A stretch of 9,173 bases of DNA from Crocinitomicaceae bacterium (GTDB taxonomy: Bacteria; Bacteroidota; Bacteroidia; Flavobacteriales_D; Crocinitomicaceae). The notes beneath the pieces are model-generated. The model ran no database searches. It was not told where the DNA came from and saw only the letters and a program-made list of their open reading frames with translations. Numbering within the stretch: the first letter of the stretch is position 1; each line of letters opens with the position of its first letter. Of the stretch, positions 1 to 7,173 are shown piece after piece. Location: NCBI GenBank assembly GCA_024643585.1, contig JAHEMP010000076.1, forward strand, positions 1-9,173, read 5' to 3'. The translations under genes were made by a program, and so were the position numbers.

Positions 1-324
1 AAGTCCTGCATAACCAACCAATGCGGTAAGTACAGTGTCCACTTCGTTAAAAGTAACGACCTCACTCAACGATTTTTCCCCCGCGTAAACTACGATGTCG
101 TCGTCCCAAAGTGCATTTTTAACATATTCGTATTTGCTTTCGTCCACAATCACAACGGCCTGTGGTTTATGCTTTTTTGCCTGAATAATTAATAAATCAG
201 CATTTGAGTTTGCCGTTAAAACGCGCAAATCAAAAAATTCAGGGTAGGCTTCAATAACCTCAAGCGACTGAGTGCCAATCGATCCAGTTGACCCTAAAAT
301 TGCAATTCCTTTCGTTTTTGTCAT
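1..324 (-). CDS. dxr: 1-deoxy-D-xylulose 5-phosphate reductoisomerase (N-terminal part, runs off window)
   Basis: Only the first 108 codons are present; the gene continues beyond the left edge. The protein begins MTKTKGIAILGSTGSIG. The GSTGSIG loop at residues 11-17 is the NADPH-binding Rossmann signature of Dxr, followed by TQSLEVI, and the segment ends LTALVGYAGL, matching the family's conserved A-LVG-AGL stretch. Dxr converts 1-deoxyxylulose 5-phosphate to 2-C-methylerythritol 4-phosphate in the cytoplasmic MEP isoprenoid pathway, using NADPH and a divalent metal. The metal and substrate sites lie outside the window. The ATG at 324 is chosen because it puts the glycine loop at its usual distance from the N-terminus. 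A TATTTTTG -7 box ends only 5 nt upstream, so the mRNA probably has almost no 5' leader. The gene is divergent from the DUF6495-like gene. Confidence 0.93.
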   Translation of the reverse strand, partial: MTKTKGIAILGSTGSIGTQSLEVIEAYPEFFDLRVLTANSNADLLIIQAKKHKPQAVVIVDESKYEYVKNALWDDDIVVYAGEKSLSEVVTFNEVDTVLTALVGYAGL

Positions 325-329
325 TGGTA

Positions 330-337
330 CAAAAATA
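330..337 (-). promoter_or_regulatory. Putative -7 promoter element of dxr
   Basis: On the minus strand the sequence reads TATTTTTG, a full match to the Bacteroidota -7 consensus TAnnTTTG. A TTG that could serve as the -33 element lies at 354-356 with a 16-nt gap, somewhat short. The box ends 5 nt before the dxr ATG, so transcription would start at or within one or two bases of the start codon. Confidence 0.5.
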
Positions 338-368
338 AGATTAATCGTTTACCCAAGGTGCTGATAAG

Positions 369-400
369 TTGGCTTTTATTAGTAGGATTGAATAACTTTG
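369..400 (+). promoter_or_regulatory. Putative promoter of the DUF6495/SUFU unit
   Basis: TAACTTTG at 393-400 is a full match to TAnnTTTG. A TTG at 369-371 gives a 21-nt spacer, close to usual for the primary sigma factor of this phylum. The ATG at 405 follows after just 4 nt (CACG), leaving no room for a leader. Confidence 0.55.
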
Positions 401-404
401 CACG

Positions 405-878
405 ATGAAATATCGAATGCTTACAAAGGAGGAAAGAGAAATTTTTAACGAAGATTTCAAACATTTCATGATTTCCAACGGGGTTACTAACGAAGAGTGG
501 TTGGAAATGAACGAAAAGAACCCGCAGAAAGCAACTGAATTGGTTGAACTTTTCTCCGACGTTGTTCTTGAAAAAGTGTATCAAAAAATAGAATATATCG
601 AATTCCGAAGTGAAGATTCCTGTTTGGTATTTCATTGCACACCGGACGCTTTAAATTTGATTTCGATTGTGCCAAAGTCGGGGAAAAAAGTAAACCTGAG
701 CACGCCAGAATTAATTCATACTGCACTGCAAAACAATCTGTTCGATTTAGATATTTTCAAAAGTAAAAAACCGTATTCTACATTGCGGGAGTTGGAAATA
801 CATAAAATGATAGAACAAGGTTGCCTTAATTCATCCAAAGAGTTTTGGGATGCGCTAGTCGAACTAATAGGTGAATAG
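405..878 (+). CDS. DUF6495-like conserved hypothetical protein
   Basis: This is a 157-residue soluble, acidic protein with no signal peptide or membrane segment. The N-terminus MKYRMLTKEEREIFNEDF, the central VFSD-like element (ELFSDVVLEKVYQKIEYIE, residues 48-66), and a C-terminal EIHKMIEQGC element (131-140) resemble a conserved Bacteroidota family that I recall as DUF6495. Its function is unknown; the assignment is from memory, without a search. The ATG at 405 is preferred because it preserves the family-like MKY-LT start. An in-frame ATG at 417 is the alternative if a leader is required, since the -7 box ends at 400. The SUFU-domain gene follows after 18 nt, so the two are probably co-transcribed. 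Confidence 0.8.
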   Translation: MKYRMLTKEEREIFNEDFKHFMISNGVTNEEWLEMNEKNPQKATELVELFSDVVLEKVYQKIEYIEFRSEDSCLVFHCTPDALNLISIVPKSGKKVNLSTPELIHTALQNNLFDLDIFKSKKPYSTLRELEIHKMIEQGCLNSSKEFWDALVELIGE

Positions 879-896
879 TTACAATAAAGAGGCATT

Positions 897-1508
897 ATGA
901 AAGAAGAACTTGCAGCGAGATTTGGTACAGAAAATGTTTCTGTATACAAAAGAATAAATGATTCCTTGGAGATTCTTCAAGTGAAACTGGAAATTAATAA
1001 CGGCCCGATTTCCATTTTACTCACAAATGGTCTTTCTGAATACAAAATGCCCGTCCATGAAAAATACAGTGGTCGAGAGTACACCGAATTGTTCTTTTGT
1101 ATCCCAAGCTATTGGGATTTGAATGAAAAAAACAACCCAAATCGTCAATGGCCAGTTGATTGGTTGGAGAAATTGGTGAATCACGTTAAAGAAACGAATA
1201 GCTGGTACGGGCCTGGACATTCCGTACAATGTTACGCAGATTATAAACCTTTGTCAGAAACCATGAAACAAAATCATTTGATGCTCGTGGATCCGATTCT
1301 TCTAGCAAAAGAAATGCAACCGATTCTAGTTAATGAAAAAAAGGTCTATTTTCTCGCTGCCATGCCTATTTTCGGGGAAGAAATGGACTATAAACAAGGA
1401 AAAGGAACCTATAAATTGCTTGATAAGTTCATCAATAAAAACTACAATGAAAAACTGGATGACTTTCGAGAATCAGTTTTGAAAAGCAGAATAAAGTTTT
1501 GGCGTTGA
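897..1508 (+). CDS. Suppressor-of-fused (SUFU) domain protein
   Basis: The 203-residue protein consists almost entirely of one SUFU-type domain. Recognisable family elements in order are TNGLSEYKM (43-51), YTELFFCIPSYW (62-73), WPVDWLEKL (85-93), WYGPGHSV (103-110), LVDPI (130-134), and the EEMDYK element (161-166), which is typical of bacterial members. It has no signal peptide or membrane segment, so it is likely cytoplasmic. The bacterial role of this domain is not settled. Some relatives act as immunity proteins in polymorphic toxin systems, but no toxin gene is seen here, so that role is not claimed. The start at 897 is supported by AAAGAGG about 5 nt upstream. The gene lies 18 nt downstream of the DUF6495-like gene and converges on asd. 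Confidence 0.85.
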   Translation: MKEELAARFGTENVSVYKRINDSLEILQVKLEINNGPISILLTNGLSEYKMPVHEKYSGREYTELFFCIPSYWDLNEKNNPNRQWPVDWLEKLVNHVKETNSWYGPGHSVQCYADYKPLSETMKQNHLMLVDPILLAKEMQPILVNEKKVYFLAAMPIFGEEMDYKQGKGTYKLLDKFINKNYNEKLDDFRESVLKSRIKFWR

Positions 1509-1521
1509 TTTGTCAGTTATA

Positions 1522-1535
1522 TGCTTGTAAAAGCA
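1522..1535. terminator. Possible weak bidirectional hairpin between convergent genes
   Basis: TGCTT-GTAA-AAGCA forms a 5-bp stem with a 4-base loop in the 38-nt gap between the SUFU gene and asd, where terminators of both are expected. The following tract is ATAAAA on the plus strand and TATAAC on the minus strand, so there is no good U-run in either direction. Efficiency is doubtful. Confidence 0.3.
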
Positions 1536-1546
1536 ATAAAACTCAA

Positions 1547-2533
1547 TTAGACCAATCCGTTTTTAATTAATAACTGCCCAATCTGCACGGCATTTGTAGC
1601 AGCGCCTTTTCGCAAGTTATCTGCTACAATCCAGCAATTCAAAGTATTATCTTGACTTTCATCTCTTCGAATTCGGCCAACAAAAACGTCATTTTTACCT
1701 TCGGCAAAACGTGGCATTGGGTATTCGTTTTCAGCTGTATTGTCTTGTAATGTGACGCCAGAGGTTTGTTCCAAAATGGATCGAACTTCATTCAAATCAA
1801 AAGCGTTTTCAAATTCAATATTAACTGCTTCGGAATGTCCGCCAACAACAGGAACACGAACCGCAGTTGCGCTCAATCGAATGGCTGGATCTAGAATTTT
1901 CTTTGTCTCGTTCGACAACTTCATTTCTTCTTTGGTGTAGCCATTTTCAAGGAATGAATCACAATGTGGGATACAATTTTTGTCAATCGGGTAGTTATAC
2001 GCCATTTCCCCGGAAACGCCATTTCTTTCGTTTTCAAGTTGCTGAACCGCTTTTACTCCTGTTCCAGTAATAGATTGATAGGTAGAAACGACTACTCTCT
2101 TGATTTTATATTTTTTATGTAGCGGGGACAAAACCATTAACAACTGTATGGTCGAACAATTTGGATTGGCAATTATTTTATCCGATGAGGTCAGAAGATT
2201 GCCATTGATTTCTGGTATAATCAATTTTTTATCGGCATCCATTCGCCATGCAGAACTGTTGTCAATAACTGTGGTTCCAACCGCCGCAAATTTAGGCGCC
2301 CATTCCAAAGAGGTGTCGCCGCCAGCTGAAAAAATAGCGATGTCACATTTTGATGCAACAGCATCTTCCATGCTCAACACAGGATATTCAATATCTTGAT
2401 ATTTTATTTTTTTCCCAACCGATCTTTCCGAAGCCACGGGAACCAATTCTGAAATTGGAAATTTTTGTTCGGCTAATACTTGCAACATGACTTGGCCAAC
2501 CATCCCGGTTGCACCTACAACTGCGACTTTCAT
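1547..2533 (-). CDS. asd: Aspartate-semialdehyde dehydrogenase
   Basis: This enzyme makes L-aspartate 4-semialdehyde from 4-aspartyl phosphate with NADPH, the branch point to lysine/diaminopimelate, threonine and methionine. The 328-residue protein has the expected length. The Rossmann loop VGATGMVG is at residues 6-13, the FSAGG element at 68-72, and the catalytic cysteine is C126 in NPNCSTIQ. The acid/base histidine is H233 in RVPVVGGHSEAVN, and substrate-binding arginine candidates lie at R219 and R226. The start at 2533 (MKVAVVGATG) matches the family's usual N-terminus. An upstream in-frame ATG at 2545 would add MYKI; it lies about 10 nt after the predicted transcription start, so it is less likely but possible. 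The gene is complete, intact, and divergent from the lamin-tail protein gene. Confidence 0.97.
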   Translation of the reverse strand: MKVAVVGATGMVGQVMLQVLAEQKFPISELVPVASERSVGKKIKYQDIEYPVLSMEDAVASKCDIAIFSAGGDTSLEWAPKFAAVGTTVIDNSSAWRMDADKKLIIPEINGNLLTSSDKIIANPNCSTIQLLMVLSPLHKKYKIKRVVVSTYQSITGTGVKAVQQLENERNGVSGEMAYNYPIDKNCIPHCDSFLENGYTKEEMKLSNETKKILDPAIRLSATAVRVPVVGGHSEAVNIEFENAFDLNEVRSILEQTSGVTLQDNTAENEYPMPRFAEGKNDVFVGRIRRDESQDNTLNCWIVADNLRKGAATNAVQIGQLLIKNGLV

Positions 2534-2544
2534 AATTTTATACA

Positions 2545-2575
2545 TTGAAGTGTCGATGCAAAATTAGTATATTTA
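2545..2575 (+). promoter_or_regulatory. Putative promoter of the lamin-tail protein gene
   Basis: TATATTTA at 2568-2575 matches TAnnTTTG except for the last base. A TTG at 2545-2547 gives a 20-nt spacer. Predicted transcription would begin near 2579, leaving a short leader before the ATG at 2596. The -33 element overlaps the upstream alternative ATG of asd, so the two divergent promoters occupy the same roughly 60 bp. Confidence 0.4.
2559..2566 (-). promoter_or_regulatory. Putative -7 promoter element of asd
   Basis: The minus strand reads TAATTTTG, a full TAnnTTTG match, ending about 25 nt before the chosen asd ATG. A TTG at 2583-2585 could be the -33 element with a 16-nt gap. It is interleaved with the outward promoter of the lamin-tail gene, whose -7 box begins 2 bp away. 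Confidence 0.5.
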
Positions 2576-2595
2576 AGGACGCCAAGAAACTACGC

Positions 2596-5166
2596 ATGAA
2601 GACTCTTTTGTTTATTTCACAACTCTTTTGTTTTTCGATAGGATTTTCTCAAATAATGGAGGATTTTTCTGACGGAAATTTTAGTGTTAACCCAACATGG
2701 ACAGGGACCAACCTAGATTTTGTCGTTAATTCTAATTTCGAACTCCAATCTAATTTAACCACTGCTTCTACTTCCTATCTCTCAACAGGTCATGGGTTGA
2801 CTAGTTTGGATGATAAGGAATGGCGAATGCGAATAAAATTGACTTTTGCGCCATCGGCTTCTAATTTTGGCCGTATATATTTGACGGCAAACGGGACTAA
2901 TCCAACATTAAATCCGGATGGGTTTTATTTGCAATTTGGAGAGGCACTAGCATTGGACGCAGTGAAATTGTACAAACAGGTAGGGGGAGTGGCAACGTTG
3001 ATTTGTTCTGGAGCAGCGGGGCAAATTGCTTCTTCTTTCAATTTTGGTGTGAAAGTTACACGCGATGCAGCCGGTCTTTGGTCACTTTTTACAGATTCCC
3101 AAGGTGGTGCAAATTACATTTTTGAGAGTTCCGCAACAGATGGACAGAATATCCTTGGTACAGATTTTAGTTGGCAATGCGTTTACACTGCCTCCAATGC
3201 AAATAAGTTTTATTTGGATGATATTTATGTTGGAAATATTGTGGTTGATAATGCTGCACCTGTTCTTCTATCGGCACTTCCTTTAAACGCAAATTCACTA
3301 GATGTCCTTTTCAATGAACCGTTAAATCAACTGGTTGCTGAAGACATTAACAATTACGATTTACAGCCGTTCAATAGCGCAAGTGCCGCGACCCTGGATG
3401 TTTCTAATCCAAATTTGGTTCATTTGACAACGGTTTCGCCGATGATAAATGGAAATAATTATACTCTTTTTGCACTCAATATGGAGGATCTAGCCGGAAA
3501 TGATTCGATTAGCCAATCTGTTAACTTCACATATATCATTCCTGAAAACCCCTCTCCGGGCGACGTAATAATAAACGAGTTTTTTGCAGACCCAACTCCA
3601 ATTGTTGGTCTTCCAGAGTTGGAATTTGTGGAAATTTATAATCGGAGCAATAAATATTTTAATCTATACAAATGGAAAATCGGGGACGCAAGTGCAGATG
3701 GAAGTTTGGCACAAGGATTACTCGGCCCAGGTGAATATCGAGTACTTTGTGCAAGTTCGTCGGTAATTTCGTACCCAGGTTCATTATCTGTAACTAGCTT
3801 TCCAAGTTTAAATAATACAGGTGATAACATTGTTTTGAAGGATAGCAATGGTATTATTTTGGATCAACTTAGTTATACAGACGATTGGTATCAGAGCGAC
3901 ATAAAAAAGGCAGGAGGTTATACTTTGGAGAGAATAAACCCAATCCTTCCTTGTTCATCTTCAACGAATTGGATAGCGAGTATTGACCCTGTCGGAGGGA
4001 CTCCAGGGGTACAGAATTCGGTTTTTTCAATTGTTCCTGATACAGATGCACCTGAAATTTCGCAGGTACTTGCGGAAGCACCAAATGTTCTGAAATTGTA
4101 TTTTAACGAGCCTTTGGATTCTCATTCCTTGGCTAATTCGATTTTGTCTATACAACCTAATTTGACAGAAATAGTAAGGTATATTCCTTCTTCGGAACCA
4201 ACAGAAATGACCGTTTTGTTCTCCCAGAACTTTGTGTACTCCTCCCTCTACACTTTCACTTTGCAGAATATAGAAGATTGTTCTGGGAACAGTTCTAGCC
4301 GAGATGGAAGTTTCATTCTCCCAGATTCTCCCATTCCTGGTGACGTTGTCATCAACGAAATACTTTTCAATCCACCAAATGGCGGTAGTGATTTTGTTGA
4401 ACTGTATAACGCATCGGACAAAGTATTTGATGTTTTTGATTGGCAATTTGCCAATATTGCCGGGGATAGCATAGCTAATTATAAAACTATCCCATCTCAT
4501 TTTTTAATCCGCGCAGGGGAATATGTCGTCGTCTCAAAAGATACAGCAAACATACAACTGAATTTTTCATTTAGTGTAAAAGGAAGATTTGTACAAAGTG
4601 AATTGCCATCCTACAACAACGATTCGGGAACTGTAATTTTGATTTCAAACAATGTTGTTTTGGATAGAGTTTCTTATTCTGCCGATTGGCACTTTGCTTT
4701 GCTCGATTCTGATGATGGAAAATCATTGGAAAGGATTAATGCAAAGGACGCAAGTCAATCGCCGGATAATTGGCATACAGCAGCTGAATCAGTAAATTTT
4801 GGAACTCCTGGTCGGGAAAACTCTCAATTTGTTCCAGTTGTTGAAACTGGCGAGTTCAGTTTGACATCCAAAGTTTTTTCGCCCGACAACGACGGCTTTG
4901 AGGATGTCCTTCAGATTCGATACAAAATGAACGATAACGATATTGTCGCAACAATTTCTATTTACGACGAATTTGGAAGATTGATTCGTAAACTAAAAGA
5001 AAACGAATATTTGGCCACGGAAGGAGTTTTTACATGGGATGGCGTTAATGACAATGGTAACAAGGCTAGTATTGGTCAATATATTGTCTATTTTGAAGCT
5101 TTTCGACCGGATGGAGGTGCGATTTTTCAGGACAAAAAAGTATGTGTTTTGGCTGGTAAAATTTAA
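2596..5166 (+). CDS. Secreted lamin-tail-domain protein with Ig-like and FlgD/gliding-type C-terminal domain
   Basis: The 856-residue protein starts with a signal peptide (MKTLLFISQLFCFSIGFSQ, cleavage expected after about residue 19). Residues 20-216 form a beta-rich, LamG-like sandwich (EWRMRIKLTF, KFYLDDIYVGN). Two tandem modules follow, each an SbsA-type Ig-like domain plus a lamin-tail domain: 217-317 (LDVLFNEPLN) with 318-475 (PGDVIINEFF, EFVEIYNRS), and 481-577 (LKLYFNEPLD) with 578-745 (PGDVVINEIL, DFVELYNAS). Each lamin-tail domain closes with LERIN and GTPG motifs. Residues 755-856 form a FlgD-like or gliding-associated beta domain (FSPDNDGFEDV, WDGVNDNG, GQYIVYF), plausibly an outer-surface or type IX secretion sorting domain. 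No catalytic motif is visible, so a surface adhesion or structural role is an inference. The ATG at 2596 is chosen because it gives a clean signal peptide; an earlier in-frame TTG at 2545 lies upstream of the predicted transcript. Confidence 0.9.
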   Translation: MKTLLFISQLFCFSIGFSQIMEDFSDGNFSVNPTWTGTNLDFVVNSNFELQSNLTTASTSYLSTGHGLTSLDDKEWRMRIKLTFAPSASNFGRIYLTANGTNPTLNPDGFYLQFGEALALDAVKLYKQVGGVATLICSGAAGQIASSFNFGVKVTRDAAGLWSLFTDSQGGANYIFESSATDGQNILGTDFSWQCVYTASNANKFYLDDIYVGNIVVDNAAPVLLSALPLNANSLDVLFNEPLNQLVAEDINNYDLQPFNSASAATLDVSNPNLVHLTTVSPMINGNNYTLFALNMEDLAGNDSISQSVNFTYIIPENPSPGDVIINEFFADPTPIVGLPELEFVEIYNRSNKYFNLYKWKIGDASADGSLAQGLLGPGEYRVLCASSSVISYPGSLSVTSFPSLNNTGDNIVLKDSNGIILDQLSYTDDWYQSDIKKAGGYTLERINPILPCSSSTNWIASIDPVGGTPGVQNSVFSIVPDTDAPEISQVLAEAPNVLKLYFNEPLDSHSLANSILSIQPNLTEIVRYIPSSEPTEMTVLFSQNFVYSSLYTFTLQNIEDCSGNSSSRDGSFILPDSPIPGDVVINEILFNPPNGGSDFVELYNASDKVFDVFDWQFANIAGDSIANYKTIPSHFLIRAGEYVVVSKDTANIQLNFSFSVKGRFVQSELPSYNNDSGTVILISNNVVLDRVSYSADWHFALLDSDDGKSLERINAKDASQSPDNWHTAAESVNFGTPGRENSQFVPVVETGEFSLTSKVFSPDNDGFEDVLQIRYKMNDNDIVATISIYDEFGRLIRKLKENEYLATEGVFTWDGVNDNGNKASIGQYIVYFEAFRPDGGAIFQDKKVCVLAGKI

Positions 5167-5179
5167 GGATAACTTGTTG

Positions 5180-5187
5180 TACTTTTG
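5180..5187 (+). promoter_or_regulatory. Putative -7 promoter element of the LETM1-like gene
   Basis: TACTTTTG is a full TAnnTTTG match in the 39-nt gap after the lamin-tail gene. It puts the transcription start near 5191, about 15 nt before the ATG at 5206. No convincing -33 element lies at the usual spacing, so it may be weak or a chance match. Confidence 0.4.
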
Positions 5188-5205
5188 TCCTTAAAAACTC
5201 CAAAG

Positions 5206-6462
5206 ATGATTGCGCCAGGATCGAAAGGTTGGATAAACAAATACTTTGAATTGCTAAATAAGAAGCATTTCAATTTGTCGTTGGATATTCCTCTGGGTTT
5301 TACCGAAAAAGAAATGGTGCACTTTAGTTTGTTGCGCACAGGAGTAATATTTGGTATTCCAGCCGAAATGCTCTTTGCAAAGGATCTAGACGAAAGTAAG
5401 TGGACGAAATCTGAAAAGCTGAAACTATTATTGCTGGAGTCTCTTTTGCTCATTTACCACAATGAAAACAAAGACAAAGAATTAGATCCAGAAGATTTTA
5501 AGTTGTCTTTGCTGAAGTTTTATGAAAGTCACTCTTCCCCGATAATTTCGAAAGTTTTTAGGTTGTTTTTAAGTGAATCGGCTGACGAACGCTTGGAGAA
5601 TATTTTAAGCCGCCGTTTAAATGTGAAATACAAGATGACGGAAAGCAAGTATTGGGTAAATTATCTTTCCAATGCCTTCATTTATTTGGATGTAATTCTT
5701 TATAGAGAGTTCTTAGGTAAAAAAGTAGAAACACTTTCTCTGTATTCCGAATTGGCAGAAAATGCATTAATCGCGATTTCAATGGCGGCGTTTTCTGACA
5801 ATGTAATTACGGAGAAAGAAAAAAAGCTCTTTAAGGTGTTTTTAGATTCGTCCAACTTAAACGACGAACAAAAATCCATTGCAAAAAGAAGGTTCAAAGA
5901 AGGCGTTCACCTTTCTGATTTCACCAAAGTCGTTCACAACAATTGGCTGTTTCGACGCTTTTTAATAGATATTTCCGCACTAACAATTTTCGTCAATCAA
6001 GAACTCATGCCAGAGGAGTATATGGTTTTCGAAAAACTTTACGAATTTTTAGACATCCCCAAAAAAGAGGTCAATTATTCTTTGGCATTGATCGAGAATT
6101 TCGTTCTACAAAATAGCGATAAAGAGGAAATGTTGAGTTCGGCATCGTCCTACGAAAAGCTATACGGGAATTTGTCGAAACGGTGGGTTAAAATTTTGGG
6201 TAGAAACAAAGAAAAACTAGCTAAAGAGTTAAAGGAGAGCAAAGATTTGGTTTTTCTTATCACAAAATCAACCAAAGAAGAGTTGACCAAAGAAGAAAAA
6301 GAATTGGTAAAAACTCAGTTTCTGGACTTGGTAAGGTCCGTTCCAGCTTTGGCCATTTTCATGCTCCCGGGCGGCGCTATTATTTTGCCGATTATACTAA
6401 AAATACTTCCAGACCTTGTCCCAACTGCATTTCGGGACAATGAGCTTGAAGAGAAAAAATAA
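5206..6462 (+). CDS. LETM1-like protein with TerB-like central region
   Basis: The 418-residue, highly charged, mostly helical protein has no N-terminal signal peptide. The middle (about 183-280; ALIAISMAAFSDNVITEKEKKLF at 187-209) has the look of a TerB-like helical domain, including an acidic AFSDNVITEKE turn. The C-terminus (about 335-412) matches the LETM1 core: helix KELKESKDL, then VRSVPALAIFMLPGG and the hydrophobic stretch IILPIILKILPDLVPTAFR. Eukaryotic LETM1 is a mitochondrial inner-membrane cation/proton exchange factor. Bacterial relatives, some named LETM1-related biofilm-associated proteins, have no firmly known function that I can state. The single hydrophobic segment (377-404) suggests membrane association. 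The ATG at 5206 is preferred over the in-frame TTG at 5185, which lies inside the predicted -7 promoter box. The upstream gene ends 39 nt away. Confidence 0.85.
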   Translation: MIAPGSKGWINKYFELLNKKHFNLSLDIPLGFTEKEMVHFSLLRTGVIFGIPAEMLFAKDLDESKWTKSEKLKLLLLESLLLIYHNENKDKELDPEDFKLSLLKFYESHSSPIISKVFRLFLSESADERLENILSRRLNVKYKMTESKYWVNYLSNAFIYLDVILYREFLGKKVETLSLYSELAENALIAISMAAFSDNVITEKEKKLFKVFLDSSNLNDEQKSIAKRRFKEGVHLSDFTKVVHNNWLFRRFLIDISALTIFVNQELMPEEYMVFEKLYEFLDIPKKEVNYSLALIENFVLQNSDKEEMLSSASSYEKLYGNLSKRWVKILGRNKEKLAKELKESKDLVFLITKSTKEELTKEEKELVKTQFLDLVRSVPALAIFMLPGGAIILPIILKILPDLVPTAFRDNELEEKK

Positions 6463-6530
6463 TATCCCTCCCTTTATTTTACTTTCTTTTTTCTTAGATT
6501 TATCATTCTATTTAAGAGCAAAAAAAGCAT

Positions 6531-6968
6531 ATGGCAACAGTATTTGAAACGCGTTTAATTGGAAATATCGGACGTGATGCTACCTCAAAAACGATGGAAA
6601 AAGGGATGATAGCAATAACTTTTCCAGTTGCCCATAATAAAAATTGGAAAGATCGTAAAACCGGCGAAACCAAAACCAAAACGACTTGGGTAAATTGCAC
6701 CATTTGGAAAAAAGAAGGTGCGAATCTAAAAATTCTAGAGTTTTTGAAGAAAGGTTGTCTAGTTGAACTAACAGGAACGCCAGTGGCAAAAGCGTATCAA
6801 GACGAAAATGAAATAATTCGTGCTGAAATCAAGTTAAATGTAGAAGGAGTAAACATTTTGAAAATTTCAAAACAAGACGCTGAAAACGTGAAAGATAATG
6901 CAAATGACACCCTAGATGATAGTTTTGACTCCTTAAGTGACTTCACTATTGATGAGGATGATTTTTAA
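6531..6968 (+). CDS. ssb: Single-stranded DNA-binding protein
   Basis: The 145-residue protein has the SSB OB fold at residues 1-112: FETRLIGNIGRDA (5-17), FPVAHNKNW (31-39), TTWVNCTIW (51-59), LKKGCLVELTGTPVAKAYQDE (72-92). Aromatics likely to stack on ssDNA include W39, W53 and W59. A short low-complexity linker leads to an acidic tail ending IDEDDF. SSB coats ssDNA in replication and repair and recruits partners through its C-terminal tip. The tip here keeps the acidic run and terminal Phe but lacks the Pro of the classical DDIPF-type end. The length is on the short side for the family. It may be a secondary paralogue rather than the main replicative SSB; the window cannot tell. An A-rich stretch rather than a Shine-Dalgarno sequence precedes the ATG. 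Confidence 0.93.
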   Translation: MATVFETRLIGNIGRDATSKTMEKGMIAITFPVAHNKNWKDRKTGETKTKTTWVNCTIWKKEGANLKILEFLKKGCLVELTGTPVAKAYQDENEIIRAEIKLNVEGVNILKISKQDAENVKDNANDTLDDSFDSLSDFTIDEDDF

Positions 6969-6985
6969 AATTTCTTATCAATTGA

Positions 6986-7016
6986 TTTGTGTGTAAAAAT
7001 TCTTTACTTATATTTG
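6986..7016 (+). promoter_or_regulatory. Strong consensus promoter for tRNA-Asn
   Basis: TTTG (-33, 6986-6989) and TATATTTG (-7, 7009-7016) are separated by 19 nt, a full match to the Bacteroidota consensus. Transcription should start near 7020, giving a leader of about 25 nt to be trimmed by RNase P before the mature tRNA 5' end at 7046. Confidence 0.75.
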
Positions 7017-7045
7017 CACTCGCTTTTAGAAATATTGGTGAAAAT

Positions 7046-7119
7046 TCTTCCTTAGCTCAGTTGGTTAGAGCATCTGACTGTTAATCAGAGGGTCCTTGGT
7101 TCGAGCCCAAGAGGAAGAG
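7046..7119 (+). tRNA. tRNA-Asn (anticodon GTT)
   Basis: This is a complete 74-nt cloverleaf. The acceptor stem TCTTCCT/AGGAAGA pairs over 7 bp without mismatch. Positions 8-9 are TA, the D stem is GCTC/GAGC, and the anticodon stem is TCTGA/TCAGA with loop CTGTTAA, giving anticodon GTT at 7080-7082. The T arm is CTTGG-TTCGAGC-CCAAG, and the discriminator base is G. The CCA end is not encoded (GCAAAA follows), so it must be added post-transcriptionally. The gene is transcribed from its own promoter and ends in its own hairpin terminator 1 nt downstream. Its 3' half is partly duplicated about 400 bp downstream, after the GIY-YIG gene. Confidence 0.97.
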
Positions 7120-7160
7120 CAAAAGTCCAGCAGAAATGTTGGACTTTTTTGCGTTATGTA
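7114..7160 (+). repeat. 47-bp direct repeat, copy 1 (tRNA tail plus terminator)
   Basis: A perfect 47-bp copy of this segment lies at 7523-7569, offset by 409 bp. It begins in the last acceptor-stem bases of the tRNA, covers the whole terminator hairpin and T-run, and ends with GCGTTATGTA. Identity is complete, which suggests a recent duplication or ongoing gene conversion. Confidence 0.97.
7121..7150 (+). terminator. Rho-independent terminator of tRNA-Asn
   Basis: A 12-bp stem (7121-7132 with 7137-7148, including one G-U pair) is closed by a GAAA tetraloop (7133-7136), a stable GNRA type. The right arm runs into TTTTTT. It lies between the tRNA and the GIY-YIG gene, so that gene would be expressed from the tRNA promoter only by read-through. 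Confidence 0.9.
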
Positions 7161-7173
7161 TGTTACTACTTAA

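Noticed and set aside
897..1508. SUFU protein as the immunity gene of a toxin system
   Set aside because: No toxin gene or secretion signal is nearby. The neighbours are a conserved DUF6495-like gene and asd, which points to an ordinary chromosomal setting.
2545..2595. Upstream TTG start for the lamin-tail protein
   Set aside because: It would place 17 charged residues before a clean signal peptide and lies upstream of the predicted transcription start.
4027..4500. 157-codon minus-strand open frame inside the lamin-tail gene
   Set aside because: It is antisense to a clearly conserved, motif-bearing protein and has no promoter or recognisable content; it is a shadow frame.
6495..6502. TAGATTTA as the ssb promoter
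   Set aside because: One mismatch to TAnnTTTG and no clear -33 element in a T-rich region where such matches arise easily; not supported enough to annotate.
6978..6986. ATCAATTGAT palindrome just after ssb as a terminator or operator
   Set aside because: It is a short AT-rich palindrome overlapping the tRNA promoter -33 region with no T-run; expected by chance in such sequence.
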